A stretch of DNA of 64,000 nucleotides from assembly GCA_017550165.1 (NCBI GenBank), contig JAFZQH010000022.1:124001-188000 (forward strand), given 5' to 3'. The stretch comes from Lachnospiraceae bacterium. GTDB lineage: Bacteria > Bacillota > Clostridia > Lachnospirales > Lachnospiraceae. The notes beneath the pieces are model-generated. The model made no database searches and had not been told where the DNA came from. It saw only the letters and a list, made by a program, of their open reading frames with translations. Position 1 is the stretch's first letter; every line of letters starts with the position of its first letter. The position numbers were made by a program, and so were the translations under genes. Below, piece after piece: positions 56,645 through 64,000 of this stretch.

Positions 56645-57310
56645 ATGATTCTTTATCATGGCTCAGACAAGATAATAAAAAAACCATTCATTAACGGCGG
56701 ACGTGTTCATAATGATTACGGTTCCGGGTTTTATTGTACAGAGTTTCCTGATATGGCTAGGGAATGGTCTGTGGGTGCCGGTCAAAACGGTTATTTAAAC
56801 TGTTATGATTTCGATCTTTCAGGTCTTTCCGTGATCGATCTTAATGATCATTCCATACTGACATGGCTGGCTGTTCTACTGCAAAACAGAACTTTTACAA
56901 TTGAAACACCTCTTGCCGCCTCAGCCAAAGACTATATTGTCTCGGAATTCGGGACTGACTACCTCCAATATGATGTTATCCGGGGATACCGGGCTGATGA
57001 TAGTTATTTTTCTTTTGCCCAGGACTTCTTATGTAATGTCATATCATATCAGCAATTAAAGAAATCAATGTATCTTGGTGATCTGGGAGAACAGATTGTA
57101 TTAAAAAGTGCTGTTGCGTACGAGCATATTAAGTTTTCCTACTATGAAAATGTTCCTATGGTTCCCTGGCTTGAGCGCAAGAATGAACGTGATGCGAAAG
57201 CACGAAAGGCTTACTTTTCGATAGACCGGGATTCTTATGTGCCGGGTGGCATATATATCGTCAATATTCTTGATGAAAGGATGAGAAAAGATGACCCACG
57301 CTTACGATGA
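56645..57310 (+). CDS. DUF3990 protein, ADP-ribosyltransferase-like; candidate toxin
   Basis: 221 residues. The N-terminus MILYHGSDKIIKKP, then NDYGSGFYCTEFPDMAREWS, match DUF3990. The His in YHGS, the Tyr in GFYCT and the EQIVLKS stretch near residue 155 sit where the H-Y-E/Q residues of PARP-type ADP-ribosyltransferases are found. The fold assignment is my inference from these motifs. AAGGTGAT precedes the ATG. The gene overlaps the next by 20 bp and shares its autoregulated-looking promoter, the layout of a toxin-antitoxin operon with the toxin first. The target is unknown. Confidence 0.8.
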   Translation: MILYHGSDKIIKKPFINGGRVHNDYGSGFYCTEFPDMAREWSVGAGQNGYLNCYDFDLSGLSVIDLNDHSILTWLAVLLQNRTFTIETPLAASAKDYIVSEFGTDYLQYDVIRGYRADDSYFSFAQDFLCNVISYQQLKKSMYLGDLGEQIVLKSAVAYEHIKFSYYENVPMVPWLERKNERDAKARKAYFSIDRDSYVPGGIYIVNILDERMRKDDPRLR

Positions 57311-57923
57311 GATATATCTTGGTAAAGCACAGCGGGTGATGGGCGATATGCTTCATTTTGCCGTGCATGACTTGAAGTGGAACATTAACAATTTTTATGA
57401 AGCATTCATCTCAACCGGTGTGGCAAAGAACATTGAAACAGGGCAGCCACGCTTCGTAGTTGGAATGTCAGGGTACGAGGCCGCTTATGAAGTGTATTAC
57501 CGGCTAACCGGTGCCGAATGTGAGATTAAACCTCAATATGTATATGGCAAATCCCCTGAATATTTTGCGGGTTGGTCTCTCGCATATTATTCCTGGTACA
57601 GTAATAACTCTTTTAGAGATATTTACCGCATAATTGCGACTGACAAGGTTGTATCAATGTATAAACCTTATCATGAAATGGATGTAATGCAGTTTGTTAT
57701 GGCTTTAGATGATAAGATGAGGGAAGCCTTTGAAGAATCAAAGCTCAAGCGGCTAAGATGCTACATGAAGCTCACTCAAAAGGAGCTCGCCATCAAGTCC
57801 GGAGTCTCAAGACGAATGATAGAACAGTACGAGCAGGGTCGTAAGTCTCTCAGTCATGCTTCTGCAGTTACTGTCAGTAATCTGGCAGATGCACTGGGGT
57901 GCAATATGTCTGATTTGATTTAG
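57291..57923 (+). CDS. XRE-family regulator with N-terminal partner domain; candidate antitoxin
   Basis: 210 residues. The C-terminal helix-turn-helix (about 150-205) reads KLTQKELAIKSGVSRRMIEQ, followed by YEQGRKSLSHASAVTVSNLA and ending CNMSDLI. The N-terminal 145 residues contain FYEAFISTGVAKNIETGQP and YFAGWSLAYYSWYS, a domain I recall from regulators that accompany DUF3990 genes in gut Clostridia. It could bind and neutralise the upstream protein and repress the operon at the TACATCTATAGATGTA sites. Translation should be coupled to the toxin gene by the 20-bp overlap; AAAGGATGAG is the ribosome site. Confidence 0.85.
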   Translation: MTHAYDEIYLGKAQRVMGDMLHFAVHDLKWNINNFYEAFISTGVAKNIETGQPRFVVGMSGYEAAYEVYYRLTGAECEIKPQYVYGKSPEYFAGWSLAYYSWYSNNSFRDIYRIIATDKVVSMYKPYHEMDVMQFVMALDDKMREAFEESKLKRLRCYMKLTQKELAIKSGVSRRMIEQYEQGRKSLSHASAVTVSNLADALGCNMSDLI

Positions 57924-57955
57924 TGTATATACCCATTCTCCCTCAGCCACCTATT
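57920..57955 (-). pseudogene. 3' remnant of a sugar-phosphate isomerase/epimerase gene
   Basis: Positions 57926-57950 match 24 of 25 bases at the 3' end of the intact isomerase gene (58913-58937). Read on the minus strand they encode RWLRENGYIH and a stop, against KWLKENGYI in the intact gene. The homology ends where a REP-like element begins (57958). The rest of the gene is absent. Confidence 0.65.
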
Positions 57956-57957
57956 TA

Positions 57958-57989
57958 AGTAAGACAAAAGCACCGTCCCCCTGTCATTA
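57958..57989. repeat. REP-like element, GACAAAAGCACCGTCCCC variant
   Basis: AGTAAGACAAAAGCACCGTC followed by CCCCTGTCATTA. It shares the TTTAAGT flank with the copies at 56535 and 59751 and abuts the isomerase gene remnant. Confidence 0.75.
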
Positions 57990-58093
57990 GGCAAGCTCGT
58001 TTTTTTACCATAAATGATTGCTTCCAAAGACGATCTGTGCTATTATTATGCCATAAACGGTGTTTTTATTGTATATTTTCGGAGGGTTGTCCT

Positions 58094-58888
58094 ATGACTA
58101 TAGAAGAAATGAAGAATCGAAAAAGGGAGCTTGGTTACTCTAACAAAATGATCTCTGATCTTTCAGGTGTACCCGAAAGCACTGTCCAGAAGATTTTCAG
58201 CGGAGAGACTTCCTCTCCCAGATATGATACGATCATGGCTTTAGAATCGCTGCTTTCACCGACCGATACGGTAACGACGATCAATGAGCCTGAACCTGCG
58301 TATAACGTTCTTTCCAAGGTCGCTATCGATGACTTTTCCGGCAATAAGACTCTGGCGGATTTTGAGGCTCTTCCTGAAGGTGTGCGGGTTGAGCTTATAG
58401 ACGGAAGGTTCTATGACATGGGGGAACCTGCATCCGTTCACGAAATGATCATAAGCGAACTATCCTTCCATTTGCAGTACTATATTAAGAAGAACAATGG
58501 AGCATGCAGGACATTTACCTCTCATGAAGGCGTCCGGCTGGATCGTGATGATAAGACTATTGTGGTTCCAGATATACTGGTAGTATGTGATCGAGATAAG
58601 ATTACCCGAAAATGGGTTGAGGGTGCGCCGGATCTCATAATGGAAGTCGTATCCCCAGGCAGTGCCAAAACAGATATTTTGATCAAACTTAATAAATATA
58701 AGAACGCCGGTGTAAGAGAATACTGGGTTATCTTTCCCGACGATATGAAAGTCATAGTGTATGACTTTGAAAATGATATTTCTCCCGTAATCTACTCTTT
58801 TGACGATACCATCCCGATAAGCATATGGGATGGCGCATGCAAGATCGATTTTAAAGAAATCTATAAAGAAATAGAGTTTATTTATTAG
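58094..58888 (+). CDS. XRE helix-turn-helix fused to Uma2-family nuclease domain
   Basis: 264 residues from the ATG at 58094 (GGAGGG seven bases upstream; earlier in-frame ATG not used). Residues 1-55 are a helix-turn-helix (SNKMISDLSGVPESTVQKIF). Residues about 85-260 are a Uma2/DUF820 domain of the PD-(D/E)XK fold: GVRVELIDGRFYDMG, VVPDILVVCD, GAPDLIMEVVSPGSAKTD and KLNKYKNAGVREYWVI contain the catalytic Asp, Glu and the Lys region. Uma2 genes are common and poorly understood; the fused DNA-binding domain suggests sequence-directed binding or autoregulation. It is convergent with the isomerase gene and has no clear terminator. Confidence 0.87.
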   Translation: MTIEEMKNRKRELGYSNKMISDLSGVPESTVQKIFSGETSSPRYDTIMALESLLSPTDTVTTINEPEPAYNVLSKVAIDDFSGNKTLADFEALPEGVRVELIDGRFYDMGEPASVHEMIISELSFHLQYYIKKNNGACRTFTSHEGVRLDRDDKTIVVPDILVVCDRDKITRKWVEGAPDLIMEVVSPGSAKTDILIKLNKYKNAGVREYWVIFPDDMKVIVYDFENDISPVIYSFDDTIPISIWDGACKIDFKEIYKEIEFIY

Positions 58889-58909
58889 CCCATGTTATTC
58901 CTGATGGTT

Positions 58910-59731
58910 TTATATATACCCATTCTCCTTCAGCCACTTGCAGCTATCCTCTATTGCGTAGCTCTCCACCGCCGCCGTAAGACCCGGGGCGCAGTTCTTT
59001 TCTGCTGCATCCAGTAGGGCTTTCATATCCATCATCCCGTCTCCCAGAGCGCGATGAAGGTCTCCCAGTGACGCATTGCCCTCTGTAACAGGGCCGTTAT
59101 TATTATGGATGTGCATATGGGAAATGTAGGCCCCGCATTCATTGATCCATTCCATGGGCTTTACGGGATGGAGGTTTGCATGGCCCACATCAAGACAGAT
59201 GCGCAATCTCGGGTCCTCGACGCCTTTTGCTATATCAAGTATCAGGGAAGTATGGTCTTCCATGACATTTTCAAGACAGATAATGCATTTTCCCTTATGC
59301 TCAGCCAGGAACTTCTTCCAGAACTCCACCTGCTTGGGAACAAACCAGGACTCGTAATATAGTGTGGGAATGTAGTTGGGATGGACCACCATCTTTTTGC
59401 AGCCATACTTTTCACACAAAAGATATGCGTCATGATACCGATTCCAGGCCACTTTGGACACCTGAGGCTCTATGGCGTGGGGGATCAGTTCGTTATACGG
59501 TGCATGAAACACCAGATCATCAGTATAATCCCGGACATTTGCCTCAAAGAAATCCATTATAAGAGACGGGTCCTCGCAATTTCCTGATATGCAGAACTCC
59601 GCAAGTTCAAGACCTATGCCGTATTCTTTAGCCACAGGTCCCGTATGATGGACATAATGTATGATCTCTGTTTCTTCTTCCTCGTTCCAGCCGTAATCCA
59701 CATCAGCTATGGTGCTGAGATAAAACTTCAT
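58910..59731 (-). CDS. Sugar phosphate isomerase/epimerase (xylose-isomerase-like TIM barrel)
   Basis: 273 residues from the ATG at 59731 (GGAGA nine bases upstream; a GTG three codons earlier is not used). VFHAPYNELIPHA, KMVVHPNYIPT, CLENVMEDHTSL, RICLDVGHANLH and ISHMHIHNNNG provide the His, Glu and Asp metal ligands of the AP-endonuclease-2/xylose isomerase superfamily. The substrate is unknown; an epimerase or isomerase of a sugar or polyol is likely. It lies downstream of the glycerol operon on the same strand, 46 bp away with a REP element between. Confidence 0.85.
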   Translation of the reverse strand: MKFYLSTIADVDYGWNEEEETEIIHYVHHTGPVAKEYGIGLELAEFCISGNCEDPSLIMDFFEANVRDYTDDLVFHAPYNELIPHAIEPQVSKVAWNRYHDAYLLCEKYGCKKMVVHPNYIPTLYYESWFVPKQVEFWKKFLAEHKGKCIICLENVMEDHTSLILDIAKGVEDPRLRICLDVGHANLHPVKPMEWINECGAYISHMHIHNNNGPVTEGNASLGDLHRALGDGMMDMKALLDAAEKNCAPGLTAAVESYAIEDSCKWLKENGYI

Positions 59732-59750
59732 TCGATACACTCTCCTTTAA

Positions 59751-59781
59751 GTGAGACAAAAGCACCGTCCCCCAATCTCAT
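59751..59781. repeat. REP-like element, GACAAAAGCACCGTCCCCC variant
   Basis: GTGAGACAAAAGCACCGTCC followed by CCCAATCTCAT. The right end overlaps the stop codon of the DUF1667 gene, and the left flank CTCTCCTTTAAG holds the ribosome site of the isomerase gene. Confidence 0.7.
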
Positions 59782-60143
59782 ACCGCGGCTACTTCCTTCG
59801 TTGCGATGATATTGACCCCCGTGCCCGCTACATCTTTTAAGACCACATCTCCGATATGTACCGGAGCTGAGACGGTTATTCCCTTTAGCGCTTTAACACA
59901 TTCAAACATCTTGTCCTTGGGAATATCCGAGGCAGTCTTGACAGACACGGCTCGCTCGGAAGCCCCGGTAACCATGACACTGCTGGTGACTATCCTGGTG
60001 GGATTGGTCACCTCCTTGGGGCCGTATTCCTTGCCCTGCTTGCATCCGTTGCCCGTAACGGAAACCACTTCAGAGCCTTCCATCTCTACTGTCAGAGCAC
60101 ATCCCATGGGACAGCATATACACGTAAGATTCTTCTTCTCCAT
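59778..60143 (-). CDS. DUF1667 protein of the glycerol 3-phosphate oxidation operon
   Basis: 121 residues. CICCPMGCAL and GNGCKQGKEYG give four cysteines of DUF1667 (COG3862), which may hold a metal or iron-sulphur cluster. GVNIIATKEV is the usual C-terminus. In Firmicutes this small protein accompanies a GlpA-like dehydrogenase and an FAD oxidoreductase, and it is thought to complete their electron path. It starts three bases after the stop of the FAD oxidoreductase gene. Confidence 0.92.
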   Translation of the reverse strand: MEKKNLTCICCPMGCALTVEMEGSEVVSVTGNGCKQGKEYGPKEVTNPTRIVTSSVMVTGASERAVSVKTASDIPKDKMFECVKALKGITVSAPVHIGDVVLKDVAGTGVNIIATKEVAAV

Positions 60144-60146
60144 ATC

Positions 60147-61406
60147 CTATTCCTCTTCTATTTTAATGGTGATACCGGTAAGGTTGTTCACCTTCTCCAG
60201 CTCATCCCGCTTCAGTGTGACACTCTCCATCTCACCGGGAGTCATGATACGCTTCTTCTTATGACTGATCCTCTCATTATTGAAATAAACCGAAAGATAC
60301 TTATCCTTATATACATCTCCCACACGAAAACGTACCGTCAGTTCATTAGTCATCCTTCCGGGATTAATGGTAGTGGGCACTGAATAACGCACACCGCCTT
60401 CAGTAGCGATCTTAATGTCCTTGCCCATGCAGGACCCTTCCCCTGCCAGATATCTGACTGCATTCTTCCCGGCAATGGCAGCCTCCTCAGATACAAAATC
60501 CACCAGATCATGGACATGAAGCACGTTGCCGCAGGCAAATACGCCGGGGATATTGGTCTCAAGGCTCTCATTTACAACCGGACCGTTTGTGACCTTATGA
60601 AGCTCCACACCCATGGAGGATGACAGTTCATTTTCAGGGATAAGACCACAGGAAAGGAGAAGGGTATCGCAGTCGAAATGCTCTTCCGTCCCGGGTATGG
60701 GTTTCCTGTTCTCATCCACCTCAGCGATAGTTACGCCGGTAACACGGTCCTTTCCCTCTATATCAATTACAGTATGTGACAGCTTCAGCGGGATCCCGAA
60801 ATCATCCAGGCACTGAACGATATTACGCTTCAGGCCACCTGAATAAGGCATTAGTTCAGCCACCGCCAGGACTTTAGCCCCCTCCAGAGTCATACGTCTT
60901 GCCATGATAAGGCCGATATCGCCTGAGCCCAGGATAACAACACGTTTGCCCGGCATGTAACCTTCAATGTTAACAAGTCTCTGGGCCGTTCCTGCAGAAA
61001 AGATACCTGCAGGACGGTAGCCCGGTATATTAAGGGCTCCTCTGGAACGCTCCCGGCATCCCATAGCCAGTATAACAGCGCCGGCTTTGATGGAGAAGAG
61101 CCCATGGGCCCTGTTAAGAGCTGTGACTACCTTGTTTTTCGATATCTCCATTACCATGGTGTTAAGCTTATATTCTATGCCTAATTCTTTAACCTGATCG
61201 ATAAAACGCTGGGCATACTCAGGACCCGTAAGCTCCTCATCAAAGGTGTGAAGGCCGAAACCGTTATGTATGCACTGGTTAAGTATTCCTCCCAGCTTAT
61301 TATCCCTCTCCAGGATCAGTATCTTCTCCACTCCTGCCTTCCTGGCAGATACAGCCGCAGCCAGGCCTGCCGGCCCGCCGCCGATTATTACGATATCATA
61401 ATCCAT
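60147..61406 (-). CDS. FAD/NAD(P)-binding oxidoreductase of the glycerol operon (GlpB-like role)
   Basis: 419 residues. IVIIGGGPAGLAAAVSARKAG binds FAD, KRVVILGSGDIGLIMARRM is the second nucleotide site, and GVFACGNVLHVHDLVDFVSE closes the FAD fold. There is no CxxC redox pair, so it differs from thioredoxin and lipoamide reductases. It probably passes electrons from the GlpA-like protein to NAD or another carrier. Gaps of 3 and 11 bp place it firmly in the operon; AGGAG precedes its start. Confidence 0.88.
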   Translation of the reverse strand: MDYDIVIIGGGPAGLAAAVSARKAGVEKILILERDNKLGGILNQCIHNGFGLHTFDEELTGPEYAQRFIDQVKELGIEYKLNTMVMEISKNKVVTALNRAHGLFSIKAGAVILAMGCRERSRGALNIPGYRPAGIFSAGTAQRLVNIEGYMPGKRVVILGSGDIGLIMARRMTLEGAKVLAVAELMPYSGGLKRNIVQCLDDFGIPLKLSHTVIDIEGKDRVTGVTIAEVDENRKPIPGTEEHFDCDTLLLSCGLIPENELSSSMGVELHKVTNGPVVNESLETNIPGVFACGNVLHVHDLVDFVSEEAAIAGKNAVRYLAGEGSCMGKDIKIATEGGVRYSVPTTINPGRMTNELTVRFRVGDVYKDKYLSVYFNNERISHKKKRIMTPGEMESVTLKRDELEKVNNLTGITIKIEEE

Positions 61407-61417
61407 TTATAAATCTC

Positions 61418-62854
61418 CTATATCTCGTCCTTATTGCTTCCTACGATTATCTTAGAACCCTTACCACTCTTTGTGACCTCCGAAAGAGGTATCCCAAGCA
61501 TTTCGGAAATGATCTCCATGGTCTTTGGCGAGCAAAAGCCCGACTGGCACCGCCCCATACCGGCTCTGGTACGACGCTTAACCCCATCCAGGGACTTAGC
61601 TCCCAGAGGTCTTATGATGGAATCGACTATCTCCCCTTTGGTTATGGACTCACAACGGCATATTACTTCGCCGTAATCCGGTCTGTCCTTAAGAAGCATG
61701 TTTAATTCGGATTCGCTTAAGTTCTTGGGTCTTATGATCCCTTTTCGCTTGCCGTTGAATTCCTGATTTACAGCAAAATGATACTTGTCCCTTATCATCT
61801 CCGCCAGATATCTTCCTATGGCAGGAGCCGAAGTAAGACCTGGCGACTCAATTCCCGCACAGTCAAAGAAACCGTCGGTACCCGGAGCCTCGCCTATGAT
61901 GAATTCGCCTCCGTCCTCATGGGCACGAAGACCGGCAAATGATGTGATCACAGACCGAAAAGGAACATTCTTCACCGCCTTCATTGAAAATGATGCTATT
62001 TTATCCAGACCAAAGGGCGTGGTATTAACCCCTTCCTTATCCTCAATGTCTTCAGCCGTCGGTCCCACAAGAAGGTTGCCATGAGCTGTTGGACTTACCA
62101 GCACTCCTTTACCCATCTCGTCAGGCAGCTGGAACACGGTATGTCTCACGTATCCACCACAGGTCCTGTCTAAAAGCATATATTCACCCTTTCTGGGAGT
62201 GATATTTATAATACTGTCGCAGACCATATTGTGAAACTTATCGGCGTAGACTCCTGCTGCATTGACCACCGCTTTGGTCTCGTACTTTTCTTTATCTGTT
62301 GTAACCTGCCACTTGCCATCAACAAATGCTATATCCCTGACCTCGGAATTGAACTCGAATTCAACGCCGTTGGTAAATGCATTCTCTGCCAGGGCGATAT
62401 TTAGTCCGAAGGGACAAACCACACCGGCTGTTTCAGCAAATAAGGCGCATACCGCATTGTCGGCGATATTGGGCTCCAGTTGCAGCAGCCTGTCCCGTTC
62501 AATGATCTTCAACCCGGGAACGCCGTTTTTTATGCCCCGATCGTATAATTCCTGCAGCCTCGGCCGGTCTTCTTCCTTAAGGCAGACCACCAGGGACCCG
62601 ATGGGTGCAAAATCAAAATCCAGTTCTCTGCAGAGCTTGTGGATCATGGCATTGCCTTCCACATTCAGCTTGGCCATAAGGGTGCCCGGCTTGGCATCAT
62701 ATCCGGCATGGACGATACCGCTGTTGGCTTTGGAGGTGCCGCAGCATACGTCCTCCTCCTTCTCTAAAACCAGCACTCTGGTCTTGTATCTGGCAAGCTC
62801 TCTGGCCACAGCGCAGCCACTAACACCCGCACCAATTATAATTACGTCGTACAT
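61418..62854 (-). CDS. GlpA-like FAD-dependent glycerol-3-phosphate dehydrogenase with BFD [2Fe-2S] domain
   Basis: 478 residues. The DAO fold begins VIIIGAGVSGCAVARELARY and includes SKANSGIVHAGYDAKPGTLM and VVNAAGVYADKFHN. The C-terminal domain (about 395-455) has ICRCESITKGEI and GMGRCQSGFC, four cysteines for a [2Fe-2S] cluster of the bacterioferritin-associated-ferredoxin type. With glpK upstream and its two partners downstream, oxidation of glycerol 3-phosphate to dihydroxyacetone phosphate is the likely reaction. GAGGTGA precedes the ATG. Confidence 0.88.
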   Translation of the reverse strand: MYDVIIIGAGVSGCAVARELARYKTRVLVLEKEEDVCCGTSKANSGIVHAGYDAKPGTLMAKLNVEGNAMIHKLCRELDFDFAPIGSLVVCLKEEDRPRLQELYDRGIKNGVPGLKIIERDRLLQLEPNIADNAVCALFAETAGVVCPFGLNIALAENAFTNGVEFEFNSEVRDIAFVDGKWQVTTDKEKYETKAVVNAAGVYADKFHNMVCDSIINITPRKGEYMLLDRTCGGYVRHTVFQLPDEMGKGVLVSPTAHGNLLVGPTAEDIEDKEGVNTTPFGLDKIASFSMKAVKNVPFRSVITSFAGLRAHEDGGEFIIGEAPGTDGFFDCAGIESPGLTSAPAIGRYLAEMIRDKYHFAVNQEFNGKRKGIIRPKNLSESELNMLLKDRPDYGEVICRCESITKGEIVDSIIRPLGAKSLDGVKRRTRAGMGRCQSGFCSPKTMEIISEMLGIPLSEVTKSGKGSKIIVGSNKDEI

Positions 62855-62890
62855 ATAAAGTCACCTCAAAAAATCTTTCACATTCTTAAC

Positions 62891-63080
62891 AGTGGCGAAG
62901 AATAATGAATTCAATGCAACGCCTTTTTGAACGTCGGCACTTTATGTCGTAGGAGGAATCTGCTTCCGCTAGGTAAAGATTGCTACGCGCAGATTCCGAC
63001 TGTTTACGACATATTAGTGTCCGCTACGTTCAAAACGGAGCGAGAGTGTCGTTGCATTGGATTGCATTATTCGAGCCACT
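62891..63080 (+). repeat. Large structured palindromic element, copy 4 (core type A)
   Basis: The arms AGTGGC/GCCACT and AATAATG/CATTATT enclose the same 98-bp core as copy 1 (96 of 98 identical, 62932-63029). The arm sequences outside AATAATGAAT differ from copy 1 but remain complementary to each other. The right arm has GGAGCGAGAG (GAGA loop). Its right edge touches the glpK stop codon, and it lies between glpK and the GlpA-like gene within a probable operon. Confidence 0.85.
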
Positions 63081-64000
63081 ACTTAGCCCATCCGAAAGAA
63101 CATTTTACAGCTTTCTTCCATCCTTCAATCATATCTCTTCTCTTATCAGGTTCGATGCAGGGCTTAAATGTCCTATCAACCTTCACATTTTTCCTAATGC
63201 TCTCAATACCGCTCCAGTACCCTACAACTAATCCAGCAAGATATGCCGCTCCTGTAGCAGTTGTCTCAACACAGCAGGGCCGTATCACCGGCGCATTGCT
63301 TATGTCCGCCTGTGTCTGCAAGAGAAAGTCATTGGCGGCTGCGCCTCCGTCTACCTTAAGGGCTGACAGTTTAACGCCCGCATCCTGCTCCATGGCAGAC
63401 ACCACATCATTTACCTGATAGACCATGGACTCCAGCGTAGCTCTTATAATATGGTATTTGTTGACTCCTCTGGTCAATCCGACTATGGTACCCCTGGCGT
63501 ACTGGTCCCAGTAGGGGGCGCCCAGCCCTGTAAACGCCGGAACCACGTAACATCCATTGGTATCAGGCACCTTCTTTGCCATGTATTCGGAATCCGCAGC
63601 AGATTCCAGGATCTTCAGTTCATCTCTAAGCCACTGGATTGCCGCCCCTGCCACGAATATGGACCCTTCCAGGGCGTATGTTACCTTGCCGTCAAGACCC
63701 CAGGCGATGGTGGTTACAAGGCCGTTCTTTGAATAAATGGGCTTGTCCCCTGTATTCATAAGCAGGAATCCGCCTGTCCCGTAGGTATTCTTTACATCAC
63801 CTTTATCAAAACAGGTCTGCCCGAATAATGCGCACTGCTGGTCTCCTGCAGCCCCGCCTATCTTGATGGACCCTCCGAAAAAGGTCGGATCGGTCTTGCC
63901 GTATACACAGCTGGAAGGCATGGGAGTCGGCAGCATAAAAGCCGGGATATCCAACTCTTTTAATATATCCTTATCCCATTTCAAGGTCTTGATGTTAAAC
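63079..64000 (-). CDS. glpK: Glycerol kinase (5' end outside window)
   Basis: About 307 C-terminal residues are seen, the frame running open to the window edge. [54 protein letters not shown] and [15 protein letters not shown] are the hallmark stretches of GlpK, which phosphorylates glycerol with ATP. The chain ends [12 protein letters not shown]. It is the first visible gene of the glycerol operon; the transcription start lies beyond the window. Confidence 0.95.
   Translation of the reverse strand, partial: FNIKTLKWDKDILKELDIPAFMLPTPMPSSCVYGKTDPTFFGGSIKIGGAAGDQQCALFGQTCFDKGDVKNTYGTGGFLLMNTGDKPIYSKNGLVTTIAWGLDGKVTYALEGSIFVAGAAIQWLRDELKILESAADSEYMAKKVPDTNGCYVVPAFTGLGAPYWDQYARGTIVGLTRGVNKYHIIRATLESMVYQVNDVVSAMEQDAGVKLSALKVDGGAAANDFLLQTQADISNAPVIRPCCVETTATGAAYLAGLVVGYWSGIESIRKNVKVDRTFKPCIEPDKRRDMIEGWKKAVKCSFGWAK

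Overview
The window reads as a chromosomal segment of an anaerobic Firmicute, most likely a Lachnospiraceae-type gut or rumen Clostridium relative. The grounds are a pyruvate:ferredoxin oxidoreductase, an oxygen-independent phosphoglycerate mutase, a giant 2-hydroxyacyl-CoA dehydratase activase, CheV, DHHW lipoproteins, an ECF vitamin transporter, secreted BIG2 proteins and strong AGGAGG-type ribosome sites. No rRNA, tRNA, CRISPR array or intact insertion sequence is visible. Most genes lie on the minus strand. Species assignment is inference.

Layout. 1-14.7 kb (minus): a truncated RsiV/PdaC-like lipoprotein, era, an M16C peptidase, then a chain of rhomboid-fold protein, DHHW lipoprotein, PAS-GGDEF-EAL protein and PFOR. 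14.9-19.1 kb (plus): a 1415-residue activase. 19.1-24 kb (minus): ung, hisF, hisH, an acidic membrane protein and cheV. 24.2-27.5 kb: a two-component operon with a lipoprotein and a membrane protein. 27.8-42.5 kb: one long minus-strand array, gap-pgk-tpiA, then cbiL, sirC-like, hemC, cobA-hemD, hemB, hemL and a hemA-cbiK fusion, then gpmI, panT-like and coaBC. It joins lower glycolysis, the whole path from glutamyl-tRNA to cobalt-factor III, and coenzyme A synthesis. 42.8 kb (plus): a PHP histidinol phosphatase. 43.8-54.8 kb: four secreted proteins with BIG2 domains (an alpha/alpha toroid, two DUF4430-like proteins, a transglutaminase). 55.4-58.9 kb: an accessory islet with an Rpn nuclease, an ADP-ribosyltransferase-like/XRE toxin-antitoxin candidate with a visible double operator, and an HTH-Uma2 fusion. 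58.9-64 kb (minus): a sugar isomerase and a glycerol operon (glpK, GlpA-like, FAD oxidoreductase, DUF1667).

Two families of intergenic repeats run through the window. One is a REP-like palindrome around GACAGAGAACCGTCCCCTGTC, often paired. The other is a larger structured element of up to 190 bp, whose copies have unrelated but self-complementary arms, a shared core, a GNRA-type mini-hairpin and compensatory base changes.

The points I rate highest are the structured element family, the hemA-cbiK fusion inside a glycolytic array, the toxin-antitoxin candidate with its operator, and the BIG2 cluster that distributes the two folds of transcobalamin over neighbouring genes.
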